In this document: piece after piece, positions 1 to 9,583 of the stretch
Layout: every line of letters begins with the position of its first letter
Position numbering within the stretch: the first letter of the stretch is position 1
DNA from: Granulosicoccus sp.
Lineage (GTDB): Bacteria; Pseudomonadota; Gammaproteobacteria; Granulosicoccales; Granulosicoccaceae
Length of the DNA: 64,000 nucleotides
Assembly: GCA_020627685.1 (NCBI GenBank)
Contig: JAHDGK010000013.1
Span: 29,176-93,175, forward strand
Direction of reading: 5' to 3'
Program-made: the position numbers and the translations under genes
The notes under the pieces: model-generated
Told to the model about the DNA's origin: nothing
Seen by the model: the letters and a program-made list of their open reading frames with translations, nothing else
Database searches by the model: none

Positions 1-931
1 CACCGGATTGAATCCGTTCCGGCCAAGCCAGGCAATGTGCAATGGGAGTCCGCATGTCAGGGCGTCCCATCTGGGCTAACACGGAGCCGTCTTCATAACT
101 CACCATTGAGTGAATAATACTTTCGGGGTGGACGACCACTTCTATTGTGTCGGCGGAAACAGAAAACAACTGGCAGGCTTCGATAACCTCCAATCCCTTG
201 TTCATCAGCGTGGCTGAATCGATGGAAATCTTCGGGCCCATTGACCAATTCGGATGCTTCAAAGCTTGTTGCGCCGTTACAACACTCAGCTGTTCAACCG
301 TACAATTACGTAATGGACCACCGGAAGCAGTAAGCAATATTTTTACGATTCCTCGCGTATTTACCCCGTCAGGTGTCTCAGGCAAACTCTGAAAGATCGC
401 ATTGTGCTCACTATCGACAGGCAGAATCAGGGCACCGGCATCTTTTGCTGCGCTCATTAGCAGCTGGCCACTCATCACCAGTGATTCTTTATTAGCCAAA
501 AGCAGCCGCTTTCCGGCCTTTGCAGCCGCAAGCGTAGACATCAAACCGGCCGCACCGACAATAGCCGCAACCACAGTATCAACAGCTGCAGCCGATGCAA
601 TTTCGTTCAGTGCATCAGGACCGTGACGAACCTCGACCGATAGCCCCTTCTTCGTGCAAAGCTTAAGTAATTTGTGAGCCCCGTCCTCGTCGGCTACGAC
701 AGCTACTTCGGGATTGAAACGCTCACACAATGCAAACAGTTCATCGACCCTTGAGTGCGCAGACAATGCATAAACGCGGTATTTTTGAGGGTGCCTGGCA
801 ACGACATCGAGCGTGCTCTTCCCAATGGAGCCGGTGGCTCCGAGCACTGTAATAGCTCGCAGCTGCTGACAAGCATCATGTGGCTCGGCCGCGCTTATAT
901 TTGACGAATGATCATCATCACAATCACTCAC
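1..931 (-). CDS. dxr: 1-deoxy-D-xylulose 5-phosphate reductoisomerase, 3' end outside window
   Basis: Converts 1-deoxyxylulose 5-phosphate to methylerythritol 4-phosphate with NADPH, the committed step of the MEP isoprenoid pathway, in the cytosol. Read on the minus strand, the translation carries the NADPH-binding [14 protein letters not shown] near residue 30, then [23 protein letters not shown] with metal-binding acidic residues, and LTASGGP. About 310 codons are present; the C-terminus runs off the left edge. The only start I see is GTG at 931, giving a 4-base GTGA overlap with the cdsA stop, so translational coupling is likely. That start leaves an N-terminal extension of roughly 25 residues, rich in Asp and Ser, ahead of the usual beginning. 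Identity is certain; the start is less so. Confidence 0.95.
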   Translation of the reverse strand, partial: MSDCDDDHSSNISAAEPHDACQQLRAITVLGATGSIGKSTLDVVARHPQKYRVYALSAHSRVDELFALCERFNPEVAVVADEDGAHKLLKLCTKKGLSVEVRHGPDALNEIASAAAVDTVVAAIVGAAGLMSTLAAAKAGKRLLLANKESLVMSGQLLMSAAKDAGALILPVDSEHNAIFQSLPETPDGVNTRGIVKILLTASGGPLRNCTVEQLSVVTAQQALKHPNWSMGPKISIDSATLMNKGLEVIEACQLFSVSADTIEVVVHPESIIHSMVSYEDGSVLAQMGRPDMRTPIAHCLAWPERIQSG

Positions 932-1743
932 AGCCACACCCAGACGAATGCGAAAACGGGCAAGGCCGCAAGTGCTCCATCAATGCGATCGAGTACACCA
1001 CCATGGCCAGGCAACATTTGACTGCTGTCTTTCATATCGGCAGCGCGCTTGACCCTGCTCTCGTATAAATCGCCTATGACAGATGCACAAGCAGCAAGCA
1101 CCGTTGCGATGATTAATTTAAAACGGTTATCTGCAGCGAACGGTGCAAACACTAGAATGAATAGCAGCACAAGGCCTGTAACCGCCAAGCCACCATAAAC
1201 ACCTTCCCAGGTTTTACCGGGGCTGATAGCTGGTGCTAGCTTGTTTGTACCAAAGCGGCGACCACTGAAATAGGCGCCTATATCCATGAGCCATACGATG
1301 CTCAACGCATACAGCAACAATCCAGACGAAGCTTGTGGCACAAAGCTTCTTAAATTCTGTAGTGCAAGCACCGTAACAATAAAAAGAAAGGCACCGGTTA
1401 TCAGAAGCATCTCTCTTATATCAACGATTGGATCCATGCGTGGCGTCAGATAAAACATGGCAGGAACTGCAACCCAGAATAAGAACCCTGCCAGGAAAAG
1501 CCAACGAGCAAATTCATCGCTGTAAGGGATATAGAGCGCCAGTAGTCCGATCAAACCGACAACCGCCGCAAAACCTGTTTGAACCGACTCGTCTTTTATT
1601 CCACATAGCCTGCCCCACTCCCACGCAGATGCAGCAACAATAAAGCTAAGCATAAGAGCAAAAACATCTACTGAGGAAAACGCAAGTGCTGCCCCAAATA
1701 CAAGCAGCAAAGCCACCGCCGTTATGATTCGTGTTTTAAGCAT
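928..1743 (-). CDS. cdsA: Phosphatidate cytidylyltransferase (CDP-diglyceride synthase)
   Basis: Inner-membrane enzyme that makes CDP-diacylglycerol from phosphatidic acid and CTP, the branch point for all phospholipids. The protein is a run of hydrophobic segments and ends with the family signature around [13 protein letters not shown] and [11 protein letters not shown], which holds the catalytic Asp and metal site. An open frame extends upstream to 1812, but the start at 1743 ([10 protein letters not shown]) has an AGGG Shine-Dalgarno six bases away and fits the family N-terminus, giving 271 residues. It overlaps the end of uppS by 8 bases and the start of dxr by 4, so uppS-cdsA-dxr is a coupled unit. 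Confidence 0.95.
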   Translation of the reverse strand: MLKTRIITAVALLLVFGAALAFSSVDVFALMLSFIVAASAWEWGRLCGIKDESVQTGFAAVVGLIGLLALYIPYSDEFARWLFLAGFLFWVAVPAMFYLTPRMDPIVDIREMLLITGAFLFIVTVLALQNLRSFVPQASSGLLLYALSIVWLMDIGAYFSGRRFGTNKLAPAISPGKTWEGVYGGLAVTGLVLLFILVFAPFAADNRFKLIIATVLAACASVIGDLYESRVKRAADMKDSSQMLPGHGGVLDRIDGALAALPVFAFVWVWL

Positions 1744-2518
1744 TTTTACCCTGTACTTGTTCGCCAGTGCGGCCGAATCGTCGTTGTCGACCCGCATAGA
1801 ATTCGAGTGCATGACCTAATTCGGTGTCGGAAAAATCAGGCCAGAGCACATCGGTAAAGTACAACTCTGTATACGCCAGATGCCATAACAAATAGTTGCT
1901 GATGCGTTTTTCACCGCCGGTTCGGATGAACAAGTCGGGTTCTTTGAAATCGGACAGCGAAACGTGCTGAGAAAAGAGATCCACATCGATAGATTCTGGA
2001 TCTAATTCACCATCGCGGGCTTTGTAGGCAATTTGCTTTGCAGCATTCACAATGTCCCATCTACCGCCATAATTAACGGCAATGGAGAGCGACAAACCAT
2101 CGTTGTCTTTAGTGTGTTCTTCGGCGCGCAGCATTTCATTCTGCAGCTTCTCAGCAAAAGCTGACCGCTCACCGATAAACTGAATGCGAACATTATTTTC
2201 GTTAAGCTTACTGACTTCACTTTTCAACGCACGTAGGAAAAGGTCCATCAGCAGACCCACTTCGGCTTCGGGTCTTTTCCAGTTTTCACTGGAGAAAGCA
2301 AACAGAGTTAATGCTTCGATTTGTTGCCGCGCACAAGCCTCAACGATATCGCGTGTGGTGCGAAAACCTGCCTGGTGCCCGAATGCCCTAGCCTTGCCCT
2401 GCTGTTTGGCCCATCTACCGTTACCGTCCATGATAATCGCAACGTGACTTGGCCGATTTTGATCAGTGGAGGACACTCGTCTATTCTCTGTTAGGAATCT
2501 GGCTTCGTTATAGTGCAC
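1736..2518 (-). CDS. uppS: Undecaprenyl diphosphate synthase (cis-prenyltransferase)
   Basis: Condenses isopentenyl diphosphate onto farnesyl diphosphate to make the C55 lipid carrier for peptidoglycan and O-antigen. The sequence shows IIMDGNGRWA with the catalytic Asp, LFAFSSENWKRP, and the C-terminal RTGGEKRISNYLLW block with the conserved Arg and Glu residues. The track start at 2518 is a GTG without a Shine-Dalgarno; a second in-frame GTG at 2476 would remove 14 residues and sits closer to the usual N-terminus, so the start is open. Its product feeds the pathway that dxr begins, which explains the clustering. Confidence 0.95.
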   Translation of the reverse strand: MHYNEARFLTENRRVSSTDQNRPSHVAIIMDGNGRWAKQQGKARAFGHQAGFRTTRDIVEACARQQIEALTLFAFSSENWKRPEAEVGLLMDLFLRALKSEVSKLNENNVRIQFIGERSAFAEKLQNEMLRAEEHTKDNDGLSLSIAVNYGGRWDIVNAAKQIAYKARDGELDPESIDVDLFSQHVSLSDFKEPDLFIRTGGEKRISNYLLWHLAYTELYFTDVLWPDFSDTELGHALEFYAGRQRRFGRTGEQVQGKNA

Positions 2519-2542
2519 TAATTGGCAAGGCGTAGGAGGTAG

Positions 2543-3100
2543 TTAAACCTCCATTAAGTCCGCTTCTTTCTTTGACAGCACACTATCGATAACTTTGATG
2601 GCAGCATCTGTAAGCTTTTGTACAGATTCCTCGCCTTTGCGCAGATCGTCCTTAGAAATTTCTTTCTCTTTTTCCAGCTCTTTTAAGTCGCTGTTAGCAT
2701 CCCGCCGAATGTTCCGAACTGCCACTCTTGAGTTCTCAGCTTCACCACGCACCATCTTCACCATATCTTTGCGCCGCTCCTCAGTCATGGGAGGAACAGG
2801 CACTCTGATGACAGTTCCGGCGGTGTTGGGGTTTAGACCTAAATCCGAGTTGATAATGGCTTTCTCAACCGCGGGCACCATAGATTGTTCCCACGGTGTA
2901 ACCGTCAGCATACGAGCATCTTCTGTATTGATATTGGCGACCTGGCTTAACGGCGATTCGGCACCGTAATAATCGACCTTAACGCTCTCCAGCAAGCTCG
3001 GATGTGCTCGACCGGTACGCATGCGCGATAGTTCATTTTCCAAGGATTCCGCCGTTTTTCCCATGCGAATCTTTGCATCTTCAAGAATGTCGTCAATCAT
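2543..3100 (-). CDS. frr: Ribosome recycling factor
   Basis: Splits the post-termination ribosome together with EF-G. At 185 residues it has exactly the family length, with the N-terminal helix [16 protein letters not shown], the strand-rich domain II in the middle ([21 protein letters not shown]) and a long charged C-terminal helix pair rich in Glu and Lys. The gene lies 12 bases after pyrH, in the conserved pyrH-frr order, and is followed by uppS after a short gap. Nothing unusual is visible. Confidence 0.97.
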   Translation of the reverse strand: MIDDILEDAKIRMGKTAESLENELSRMRTGRAHPSLLESVKVDYYGAESPLSQVANINTEDARMLTVTPWEQSMVPAVEKAIINSDLGLNPNTAGTVIRVPVPPMTEERRKDMVKMVRGEAENSRVAVRNIRRDANSDLKELEKEKEISKDDLRKGEESVQKLTDAAIKVIDSVLSKKEADLMEV

Positions 3101-3112
3101 TGCTAAGACCTA

Positions 3113-3865
3113 TTAATCCAGTTGTTTTACCGTCGTACCGACATTTTCGCCCATGACGAGTCGCATTAGATCACCGCTTTGATTCATATCAAAAACTTTT
3201 ACCGGCAGATTGTTGTCTCGACACATCACGATAGCGGTTTGATCCATTACACCTAATCGTTTTTCTACTGCTTCATCAAAGCTGACCACATCATATTTTA
3301 CCGCGTCGTCGTGCTTCATCGGATCCTTGTCGTAGATTCCGTCGACCTTGGTGCCTTTGATCATAATATTGGCACCAACCTCGACAGCTCTCAGACTCGC
3401 TGCGGAATCGGTGGTAAAAAACGGATTCCCCGTGCCGGCTGCGAAAAGCACGATGCGACCTTTTTCAAGATGCCGTACTGCCCGGCGTCGAATATAGTCT
3501 TCGCACACCGAATTTATTTCCAGCGCCGACATAACTCGGCAGTAAGCACCCAAGTTTTCCAGGGCATCTTGCATCGACAAGCAATTTATGACGGTCGCGA
3601 GCATGCCCATATGATCACCCGTGACTCGATCCATACCGGCTTCTGCGAGGCCGGCACCACGAAAAATATTTCCGCCACCAATGACCATCGCGACTTCGAC
3701 ACCGATATCACTCACCGCTTTTACTTCTGTTGCTAATCGGCGGATGTAAGCGGGGTCGATGCCATAGTCCATGTCTCCCATCAGCGCTTCACCGCTGAGT
3801 TTCAACAAGATTCGCTCGTACACCGGACGTGCAGTTTCCATTTGATGATGACTCATGCGTTGCAT
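3113..3865 (-). CDS. pyrH: Uridylate kinase (UMP kinase)
   Basis: Hexameric bacterial UMP kinase of the amino-acid-kinase fold; makes UDP from UMP and ATP and is regulated by GTP and UTP. Visible motifs are [42 protein letters not shown] and [15 protein letters not shown], all typical. Start choice is uncertain: the frame is open from a TTG at 3877, with ATG codons at 3865, 3856 and 3841, and an AGAGGG lies too close to the TTG and rather far from the first ATG. I use 3865. A terminator-like hairpin separates this gene from tsf upstream. Confidence 0.95.
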   Translation of the reverse strand: MQRMSHHQMETARPVYERILLKLSGEALMGDMDYGIDPAYIRRLATEVKAVSDIGVEVAMVIGGGNIFRGAGLAEAGMDRVTGDHMGMLATVINCLSMQDALENLGAYCRVMSALEINSVCEDYIRRRAVRHLEKGRIVLFAAGTGNPFFTTDSAASLRAVEVGANIMIKGTKVDGIYDKDPMKHDDAVKYDVVSFDEAVEKRLGVMDQTAIVMCRDNNLPVKVFDMNQSGDLMRLVMGENVGTTVKQLD

Positions 3866-3897
3866 CAGGAGCTTCAAACCCTCTGATGCGTTGATAC

Positions 3898-3923
3898 AAA
3901 AAAGCCGGGAACAAGCCCGGCTT
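3898..3923 (-). terminator. Intrinsic terminator or attenuator between tsf and pyrH
   Basis: On the minus strand an 8-bp GC-rich stem (AAGCCGGG / CCCGGCTT) with a 6-base loop is followed by a run of T. It lies after tsf and just before the pyrH start, so it would terminate most rpsB-tsf transcripts while letting some read into pyrH-frr-uppS-cdsA-dxr. Confidence 0.8.
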
Positions 3924-4049
3924 CGTTCAGTACAATTCTAGATCGGATAACTCGCGATGCCTACCGATTTATCCAGCTGGCGGACGAAAAGATAAACTGC
4001 TGTCATCTCATTTGCCCGATATCGCGAAGTTAAAGCGTCTAACAAACGA

Positions 4050-4919
4050 CTATGCACCGCGAACCTGGGCCATAACTTCGTCTGCAAAATTTTCTTCCTT
4101 CTTCTCGATGCCTTCACCGACTTCCAAACGGTAGAAGTTAGCAACTGTAGCGCCCTTCTCTTTTAGAAGCTGTGCAATGGTCTGATCAGGATTTTTAACA
4201 AACGGTTGACCCACCAACGTGATCTCAGCCAAGTACTTGCGAATTCTGCCAACAACCATTTTCTCAATGATTTCTGGCGGCTTTCCACTTTCAGCAGCTT
4301 CTGCTGAGAAGATCGCTTTTTCTTTCTCTAGAAGCTCTGCCGGAACACCGCTTTCATCAACACAAACAGGCTTACTTGCTGCAATGTGCATAGCCAGATC
4401 GCGAGCTAGCTCAGCGTCACCATCAACGACTTCGCAAACCACACCAATACGCCCACTGTGAGAGTAAGAGCCGTAGACACCGGTTTCAGTGCTACCCGCG
4501 ACACAACGACGTACCTGAATGTTTTCACCGATTTTCGCAACCAGTGCTTTTCGCACTTCTTCAACGACTTCACCATCGATAGTCAATTGATCAACGCTCT
4601 CAGGCTTCTGTTCTAAAACTGCGTCGACAGCTTTAGCGGTGAAGTTGACGAAATCTTCGGCTTTCGCGGCGAAATCTGTCTGGCTGTTGATCTCAACCAT
4701 GCCAAAACTTTTCGCATCGTCACTTAATTTAATAGCAACCGCGCCTTCTGCCGCAGTATTGCCGGATTTCTTGTCAGCTTTCGCCAAACCAGAAATACGC
4801 ATCGCTTCAATAGCCGCGTCCATGTCGCCGTCAGCTTCAGTTAGTGCTTTTTTGCACTCCATCATGCCCGCGCCCGTACGCTCGCGCAGTTCCTTAACCA
4901 TGCTCGCCGAAATGGCCAT
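4050..4919 (-). CDS. tsf: Elongation factor Ts
   Basis: Nucleotide exchange factor for EF-Tu. The N-terminal UBA-like domain VKELRERTGAGMMECKKAL is intact, and the core has the TDFAAK motif (NSQTDFAAKAEDF) that contacts EF-Tu. The frame is open to 4955, but the ATG at 4919 (MAISASMVKEL) is preceded by AGAGAGGA at the right distance, whereas ATG 4925 abuts that Shine-Dalgarno; so 289 residues. It sits downstream of rpsB with a perfect hairpin in between, the standard S2-EF-Ts pairing. Confidence 0.97.
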   Translation of the reverse strand: MAISASMVKELRERTGAGMMECKKALTEADGDMDAAIEAMRISGLAKADKKSGNTAAEGAVAIKLSDDAKSFGMVEINSQTDFAAKAEDFVNFTAKAVDAVLEQKPESVDQLTIDGEVVEEVRKALVAKIGENIQVRRCVAGSTETGVYGSYSHSGRIGVVCEVVDGDAELARDLAMHIAASKPVCVDESGVPAELLEKEKAIFSAEAAESGKPPEIIEKMVVGRIRKYLAEITLVGQPFVKNPDQTIAQLLKEKGATVANFYRLEVGEGIEKKEENFADEVMAQVRGA

Positions 4920-4990
4920 GTTCATTCCTCTCTTTGAATCTGTTGTCCGGACCACCTTTTGGGATTGGGCCGAACCTGAATTGGGATTTC

Positions 4991-5020
4991 GCTCAAGCCC
5001 GTGGGTACACGGGCTTGAGC
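4991..5020 (-). other. Perfect 13-bp inverted repeat between rpsB and tsf
   Basis: GCTCAAGCCCGTG and its exact complement are separated by four bases, giving a very stable hairpin in the rpsB-tsf intergenic RNA. No T-run follows on either strand, so a processing or mRNA-stabilising element, or a factor-assisted terminator, is more likely than a standard intrinsic terminator. Confidence 0.75.
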
Positions 5021-5059
5021 GGTATTACAGTACTCAGACGCCCATAGGCGCCCGGCGAC

Positions 5060-5881
5060 TTATGCAGTCGGGGCAGAGTCGCCCGCTTCAGCAGGAGCAG
5101 CTTCTGCTTCAGCAGCTGCCGGCGCTTCTGCAACAGGCTCTGCAGGAGCCGCCTGAGCAGCGTCAACTGCAGCCGCAGCTTCATCGTCCATTTTGCCCGA
5201 GGAGCGTTTGCCGTCCTGGATAGCCGCAGCGATCGCTTCAACATACAACTGAATAGCGCGGATGGCATCGTCATTACCCGGGATGACATAATCAATGCCA
5301 TCGGGGGTGTTGTTTGTATCTACGACACCAATAACAGGGATTCCCAGCTTGTTGGCTTCGGTGATTGCAATGCGCTCATGACCGACATCGACCACGAACA
5401 GGGCATCCGGGAGTCGTTCCATGTGCTTGATTCCACCCATGCCACGATCCAGCTTCTCGTATTCGCGAGTCAGCCCTAGCGCTTCCTTTTTGCTTAGTCG
5501 CTCAAAGCTTCCGTCTTCACGCATAGCTTCCAGCTCAAGAAGACGCTTAACTGACTGCTTAACCGTCTTGAAGTTTGTCATCATGCCACCGGACCAGCGT
5601 CTGTTTACGAAAGGCATGTTGCAGCTCTCAGCCGCTTGGCGAACGGCATCACGTGCAGCGCGCTTTGTGCCTACGAACAGAATTTTTCCGTTTTTGGAGG
5701 CGACTTTACCAGCGTAGTTAGTGGAATCGATTAGTGCCGGCAGGCTCTTCTCGAGGTTAAAAATATGAATATTGTTTCTTTCACCGTAAATGTACGGTGC
5801 CATTTTCGGCGCCCAATAACGTGTTTGGTGTCCGAAATGTACGCCTGCCTCTAGCATCTGGCGCATGGTTACATCAGCCAT
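5060..5881 (-). CDS. rpsB: 30S ribosomal protein S2 with alanine/glutamate-rich tail
   Basis: Small-subunit protein needed to load S1 and start translation. The body is canonical: [15 protein letters not shown] at the N-terminus, [24 protein letters not shown] and the [15 protein letters not shown] stretch. At 273 residues it is about 30 longer than the E. coli protein because of a low-complexity Ala/Glu/Pro tail from about residue 235. The start has a good AGAGGATA Shine-Dalgarno. The 200-base divergent region to map should hold the rpsB promoter and the S2-responsive leader, though I could not settle on a promoter. Confidence 0.97.
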   Translation of the reverse strand: MADVTMRQMLEAGVHFGHQTRYWAPKMAPYIYGERNNIHIFNLEKSLPALIDSTNYAGKVASKNGKILFVGTKRAARDAVRQAAESCNMPFVNRRWSGGMMTNFKTVKQSVKRLLELEAMREDGSFERLSKKEALGLTREYEKLDRGMGGIKHMERLPDALFVVDVGHERIAITEANKLGIPVIGVVDTNNTPDGIDYVIPGNDDAIRAIQLYVEAIAAAIQDGKRSSGKMDDEAAAAVDAAQAAPAEPVAEAPAAAEAEAAPAEAGDSAPTA

Positions 5882-6085
5882 GGTTTATCCTCTGGTTGGG
5901 TTTGGCCTCCGCAAGCCAACCGCGACTGACCCTTTGAATGTTAATCCTCGGGGCACCCGGCCGGGTTGAAACGACTTGCGTGTGAAATCCGCGCCAGCAA
6001 TCTGGCTACGGTCAGCCCGACTTTATAACACAATTGAGGCCATCGTTGTACACTATGCCCCCGTTTAGCATGCAATGATCACATT

Positions 6086-6856
6086 ATGGCCATCTCCCTG
6101 AAAACGCCCGAGCAAGTCGCCAAGATGCGAATCGCTGGTCGTCTGGCAGCCGAGGTTCTGGACATGATTACTGAATACGTAGTTCCAGGCGTCACAACTG
6201 ACGAGCTCAACACCATTTGCCACAACCACATTGTTAATGTGCAACAAGGCATTCCGGCCACTTTGGGCTACCGGGGATTCACCAAATCGATCTGTACATC
6301 TGTCAATCAGCAGATCTGCCACGGCATCCCTTCCGACCGAGTCCTCAAGAAAGGCGACATCGTCAATATCGATGTCACGGTCATCAAGGATGGCTGGTTT
6401 GGTGATACCAGTCGCATGTACTACGTCGGAGCAGTACAACCGCACGCCAAGCGCCTGTGCGAGGCAGCCTATGAAAGCATGGTCAAGGGTATCGAGATCG
6501 TAAAACCCGGAATCACCCTGGGGGACATCGGACACGCTATTCAAGTGTTTGCTGAAGGCAAGCACTATTCCGTTGTTGAGGAATACTGTGGGCACGGCAT
6601 AGGATCTAGCTTCCACGAAGATCCGCAGGTTCTGCATCATGGCCGCCCAGGCGAAGGCGAAGTACTTCGACCCGGCATGACCTTCACCATTGAACCCATG
6701 ATCAATCAGGGTAAAAGGCATACAAAAGTACTGAGCGATGGCTGGACAGTCGTCACCAAGGACCGATCTTTGTCCGCCCAGTGGGAACATACCATTCTGG
6801 TAACCGAAGACGGTTATGAACTTCTCACCATCAGTGAAGACGGGCAAACGCTTTAA
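6086..6856 (+). CDS. map: Methionine aminopeptidase, type I
   Basis: Removes the initiator methionine from nascent proteins. The 256-residue length and all five metal ligands fit type Ia enzymes: the two Asp in NIDVTVIKDGWFGDTSR, His in CGHGIGSSFHEDP, Glu in FTIEPMIN and Glu in QWEHTILVTEDG. Divergent from rpsB, as in many gammaproteobacteria, and followed 33 bases later by glnD on the same strand, so map-glnD-dapE-fabI may be co-transcribed. No clear Shine-Dalgarno precedes the ATG. Confidence 0.97.
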   Translation: MAISLKTPEQVAKMRIAGRLAAEVLDMITEYVVPGVTTDELNTICHNHIVNVQQGIPATLGYRGFTKSICTSVNQQICHGIPSDRVLKKGDIVNIDVTVIKDGWFGDTSRMYYVGAVQPHAKRLCEAAYESMVKGIEIVKPGITLGDIGHAIQVFAEGKHYSVVEEYCGHGIGSSFHEDPQVLHHGRPGEGEVLRPGMTFTIEPMINQGKRHTKVLSDGWTVVTKDRSLSAQWEHTILVTEDGYELLTISEDGQTL

Positions 6857-6889
6857 GGTGCAGATGGATTATTTTTCACTCAGCACACC

Positions 6890-9583
6890 GTGCGCGAATT
6901 CGTGAATATCACTTTCAATGAAAGCGGGCTAGGGCCTGACTTGCAAAACAATCTACCGCAAATCCTTAAAGACGTTGACGCGTTGCTCGCAGCGCAGTCG
7001 GATGCATCTGACAAATACAGAAAAGCGTTGGAGCTTGCCAGAAACTCTATCCACAGTGCTTTCGAGGCAGGCGCCAGCGCGACCACCCTACTTGCTCTTA
7101 GAACTGCCGTCGTTGATCACTTACTCAAACAGTTATGGGATCAAAATAAAGCTGAATTCGATGGACTGGCATTGCTTGCAGTCGGCGGTTATGGTCGAGC
7201 AGAGCTTCACCCGCATTCTGATATCGACATCGCCGTTCTACTTCCCGAGGGCTGCAACAAAAAAAAGAATAAAGCTCGCGATGAAGCTTTGTCGGCCTGG
7301 ATAACCTCCCTCTGGGACCTAAACCTCGACATCGGCCACAGTGTTAGAACCGTTAGTGAGTGCAAACAACAAGCAAGTGCAGACATAACGATCATCACTA
7401 ATCTCATGGAAGCTCGCCTGCTCTGTGGCAGCCAGCCTCTGTTTGACGACATGCAGAAAATTATTCAGCCTGCAAGCATGTGGCCGTCAGACGCTTTCTA
7501 TGAGGCAAAGGTAGAAGAACAAGACCAGCGTTACACACGATTCCAAACTAACGCCTATCGCCTCGAACCTAACATTAAAGAGAGCCAAGGCGGGCTAAGA
7601 GATTTTCAAACCATCGCTTGGGTATGCCAACGTCATTTCGGCACTCGCAGTTTAGATCCCTTGGTTGAAAGTGGCCTACTCGAACAGCAGGAATTAGTCA
7701 CTATTCGCGAAGGCCTAGAGCTACTGTGGCGCATACGCTACGTATTGCATCACGTTAGCGGCCGACGAGAAGATCGGCTTTTATTCGACTACCAAAAAGA
7801 TATTGCTCATGCCTTCGGGTTCACTGACGATACGAACAACCGATCGATCGAACAGCTGATGCAACAGTTCTATCGAACTGTCATGTCCTTGCAACGCCTC
7901 AACGAAATCGTACTTCAAGGGATAGGTGGCATTATCAGTGGCGTGACTGCAGCCTCAGACATCGAACCCATCAATGAGAGGTTTCATGTTAGAAACGGAT
8001 TTTTGGAAGTCTCACACGATAAAGTTTTTGAACAACACCCCTCAGCCCTTCTAGAGTTATTTTTAATTTTTGGCAACACGCCAGAAGCCGTTAACGTTCG
8101 CTCTCACACAGTTCGGCTGATTCGCGCGCACCTCCCGAACATCAATGATGATTTCAGGCGTGATCCGGTTGCTCAAAATCTATTCGTAAAAATATTTAGC
8201 AACCCGAACAAGTTAACCCGAACAGTGCGCATGATGAATCGCTATGGCGTCATGGCGGCCTATCTTCCTGCGTTTGACGAAATCGTCGGCCGTATGCAAT
8301 ACGACCTGTTCCATATCTATACCGTTGATGAACACACCATTCTGGTTATACGAAATCTCAGGCGGATGGCTCTGCCGGAGTTCGCTCATGAGTTTCCGCA
8401 CGGGAGTAGCGTGTTTGAAGAAGTAAAGCGCCCCTATGTACTTTACCTAACCGGGTTGTTTCACGATATTGCAAAAGGTCGTGGCGGAGATCACTCCGAA
8501 CTCGGTGCCGATGACGCAAGGGAGTTTGCGCTTGCGCATCAGCTACCACCGGCAGATGCAGAGCTGATGGAATGGACTGTTCGCTATCATTTGCTCATGT
8601 CTATCACAGCGCAACGTAAAGACATAGACGACCCAGAGGAGCAACTGCACTTCGCTCGTCAGGTCGGCAGTATTGAGAAACTCAATCACCTGTACCTTTT
8701 GACCATTTCAGATATTAGGGCCACCAATCCCGAATTATGGAATTCGTTTAAACAAAGCCTGCTTCAGTCGTTATACAAGCACGCGTATTTGATTCTTAAA
8801 CGAGGATTAGACAATCCGTTAGGTACTGAAGATGTCATTAAGCGCCGGCAAGATCACACCAGAACACTATTGGACAGCTCGCTAAACGAAAGCGATCAAG
8901 TCGACAAGCTATGGAGCTCTCTTGGCGATGATTACTTTAAACAATATCAGGCAATAGAGATTGCTCGCCATACTGAAATACTAATCGCAAACGAGAATAC
9001 TCCCTGGCCGTTAGTATCGATACGGTACTCACATTCTCGAGGCTCTTCTGAGATCCTAATCTACACACCTGACGACAATGCGTTGTTTGCGTTAATCACG
9101 GCCGTCATGGAAAAACTACAGTTAAACATTCTGTCTGCTTCTATTCACACAACAGCACACGGTTTTGCATTGGATACGTTTCATGTTCTGGATGCTACCA
9201 ATCTACCGTTGGAATCTGACGAAAAAGTGGAACAAGTCAGACAGTCGCTGGTAGTAGAACTAGGCCGACCGCGTGAAATCCCAAAACTGGGCACTCAGAG
9301 ACCCTCCAGACAGTTACGCTACTTCTCAATTTCAACACTGGTTGAATTCTCCGACGGAGAATCAGGCTTCACAGATATGAGAATTACTGCAGCTGACAGG
9401 CCGGGTATTCTTTCTGCCATTGGTCAAATATTGATGGAAGCAAGAGTCAATGTGCACGCCGCCCGAATCTCCACTCTCGGCGAACGCATTGACGATGTCT
9501 TTTCATTGTCTACCCAGACAGGCACACCTCTCAGTAAAGACGAGCAGGAATCTCTTAGCCATCTCCTGAAAGCAGAGTTATGA
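6890..9583 (+). CDS. glnD: [Protein-PII] uridylyltransferase / uridylyl-removing enzyme
   Basis: Bifunctional nitrogen sensor that uridylylates PII (GlnB/GlnK) at low glutamine and removes the UMP at high glutamine. The 897-residue protein starts at a GTG. It has the nucleotidyltransferase motif VGGYGRAELHPHSDID near residue 100, an HD domain around residue 525 (LTGLFHDIAKGRGGDHS) for the removing activity, and two C-terminal ACT domains (about 700-780 and 820-897) that bind glutamine. Its last codon overlaps dapE by 4 bases (ATGA), so the two are translationally coupled. Confidence 0.96.
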   Translation: MREFVNITFNESGLGPDLQNNLPQILKDVDALLAAQSDASDKYRKALELARNSIHSAFEAGASATTLLALRTAVVDHLLKQLWDQNKAEFDGLALLAVGGYGRAELHPHSDIDIAVLLPEGCNKKKNKARDEALSAWITSLWDLNLDIGHSVRTVSECKQQASADITIITNLMEARLLCGSQPLFDDMQKIIQPASMWPSDAFYEAKVEEQDQRYTRFQTNAYRLEPNIKESQGGLRDFQTIAWVCQRHFGTRSLDPLVESGLLEQQELVTIREGLELLWRIRYVLHHVSGRREDRLLFDYQKDIAHAFGFTDDTNNRSIEQLMQQFYRTVMSLQRLNEIVLQGIGGIISGVTAASDIEPINERFHVRNGFLEVSHDKVFEQHPSALLELFLIFGNTPEAVNVRSHTVRLIRAHLPNINDDFRRDPVAQNLFVKIFSNPNKLTRTVRMMNRYGVMAAYLPAFDEIVGRMQYDLFHIYTVDEHTILVIRNLRRMALPEFAHEFPHGSSVFEEVKRPYVLYLTGLFHDIAKGRGGDHSELGADDAREFALAHQLPPADAELMEWTVRYHLLMSITAQRKDIDDPEEQLHFARQVGSIEKLNHLYLLTISDIRATNPELWNSFKQSLLQSLYKHAYLILKRGLDNPLGTEDVIKRRQDHTRTLLDSSLNESDQVDKLWSSLGDDYFKQYQAIEIARHTEILIANENTPWPLVSIRYSHSRGSSEILIYTPDDNALFALITAVMEKLQLNILSASIHTTAHGFALDTFHVLDATNLPLESDEKVEQVRQSLVVELGRPREIPKLGTQRPSRQLRYFSISTLVEFSDGESGFTDMRITAADRPGILSAIGQILMEARVNVHAARISTLGERIDDVFSLSTQTGTPLSKDEQESLSHLLKAEL

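Noticed and set aside
3311..3736. 141-residue plus-strand frame
   Set aside because: Antisense to pyrH.
6065..6847. 260-residue minus-strand frame opposite map
   Set aside because: Exact shadow of map, which has all five metal ligands; the antisense protein shows no motif.
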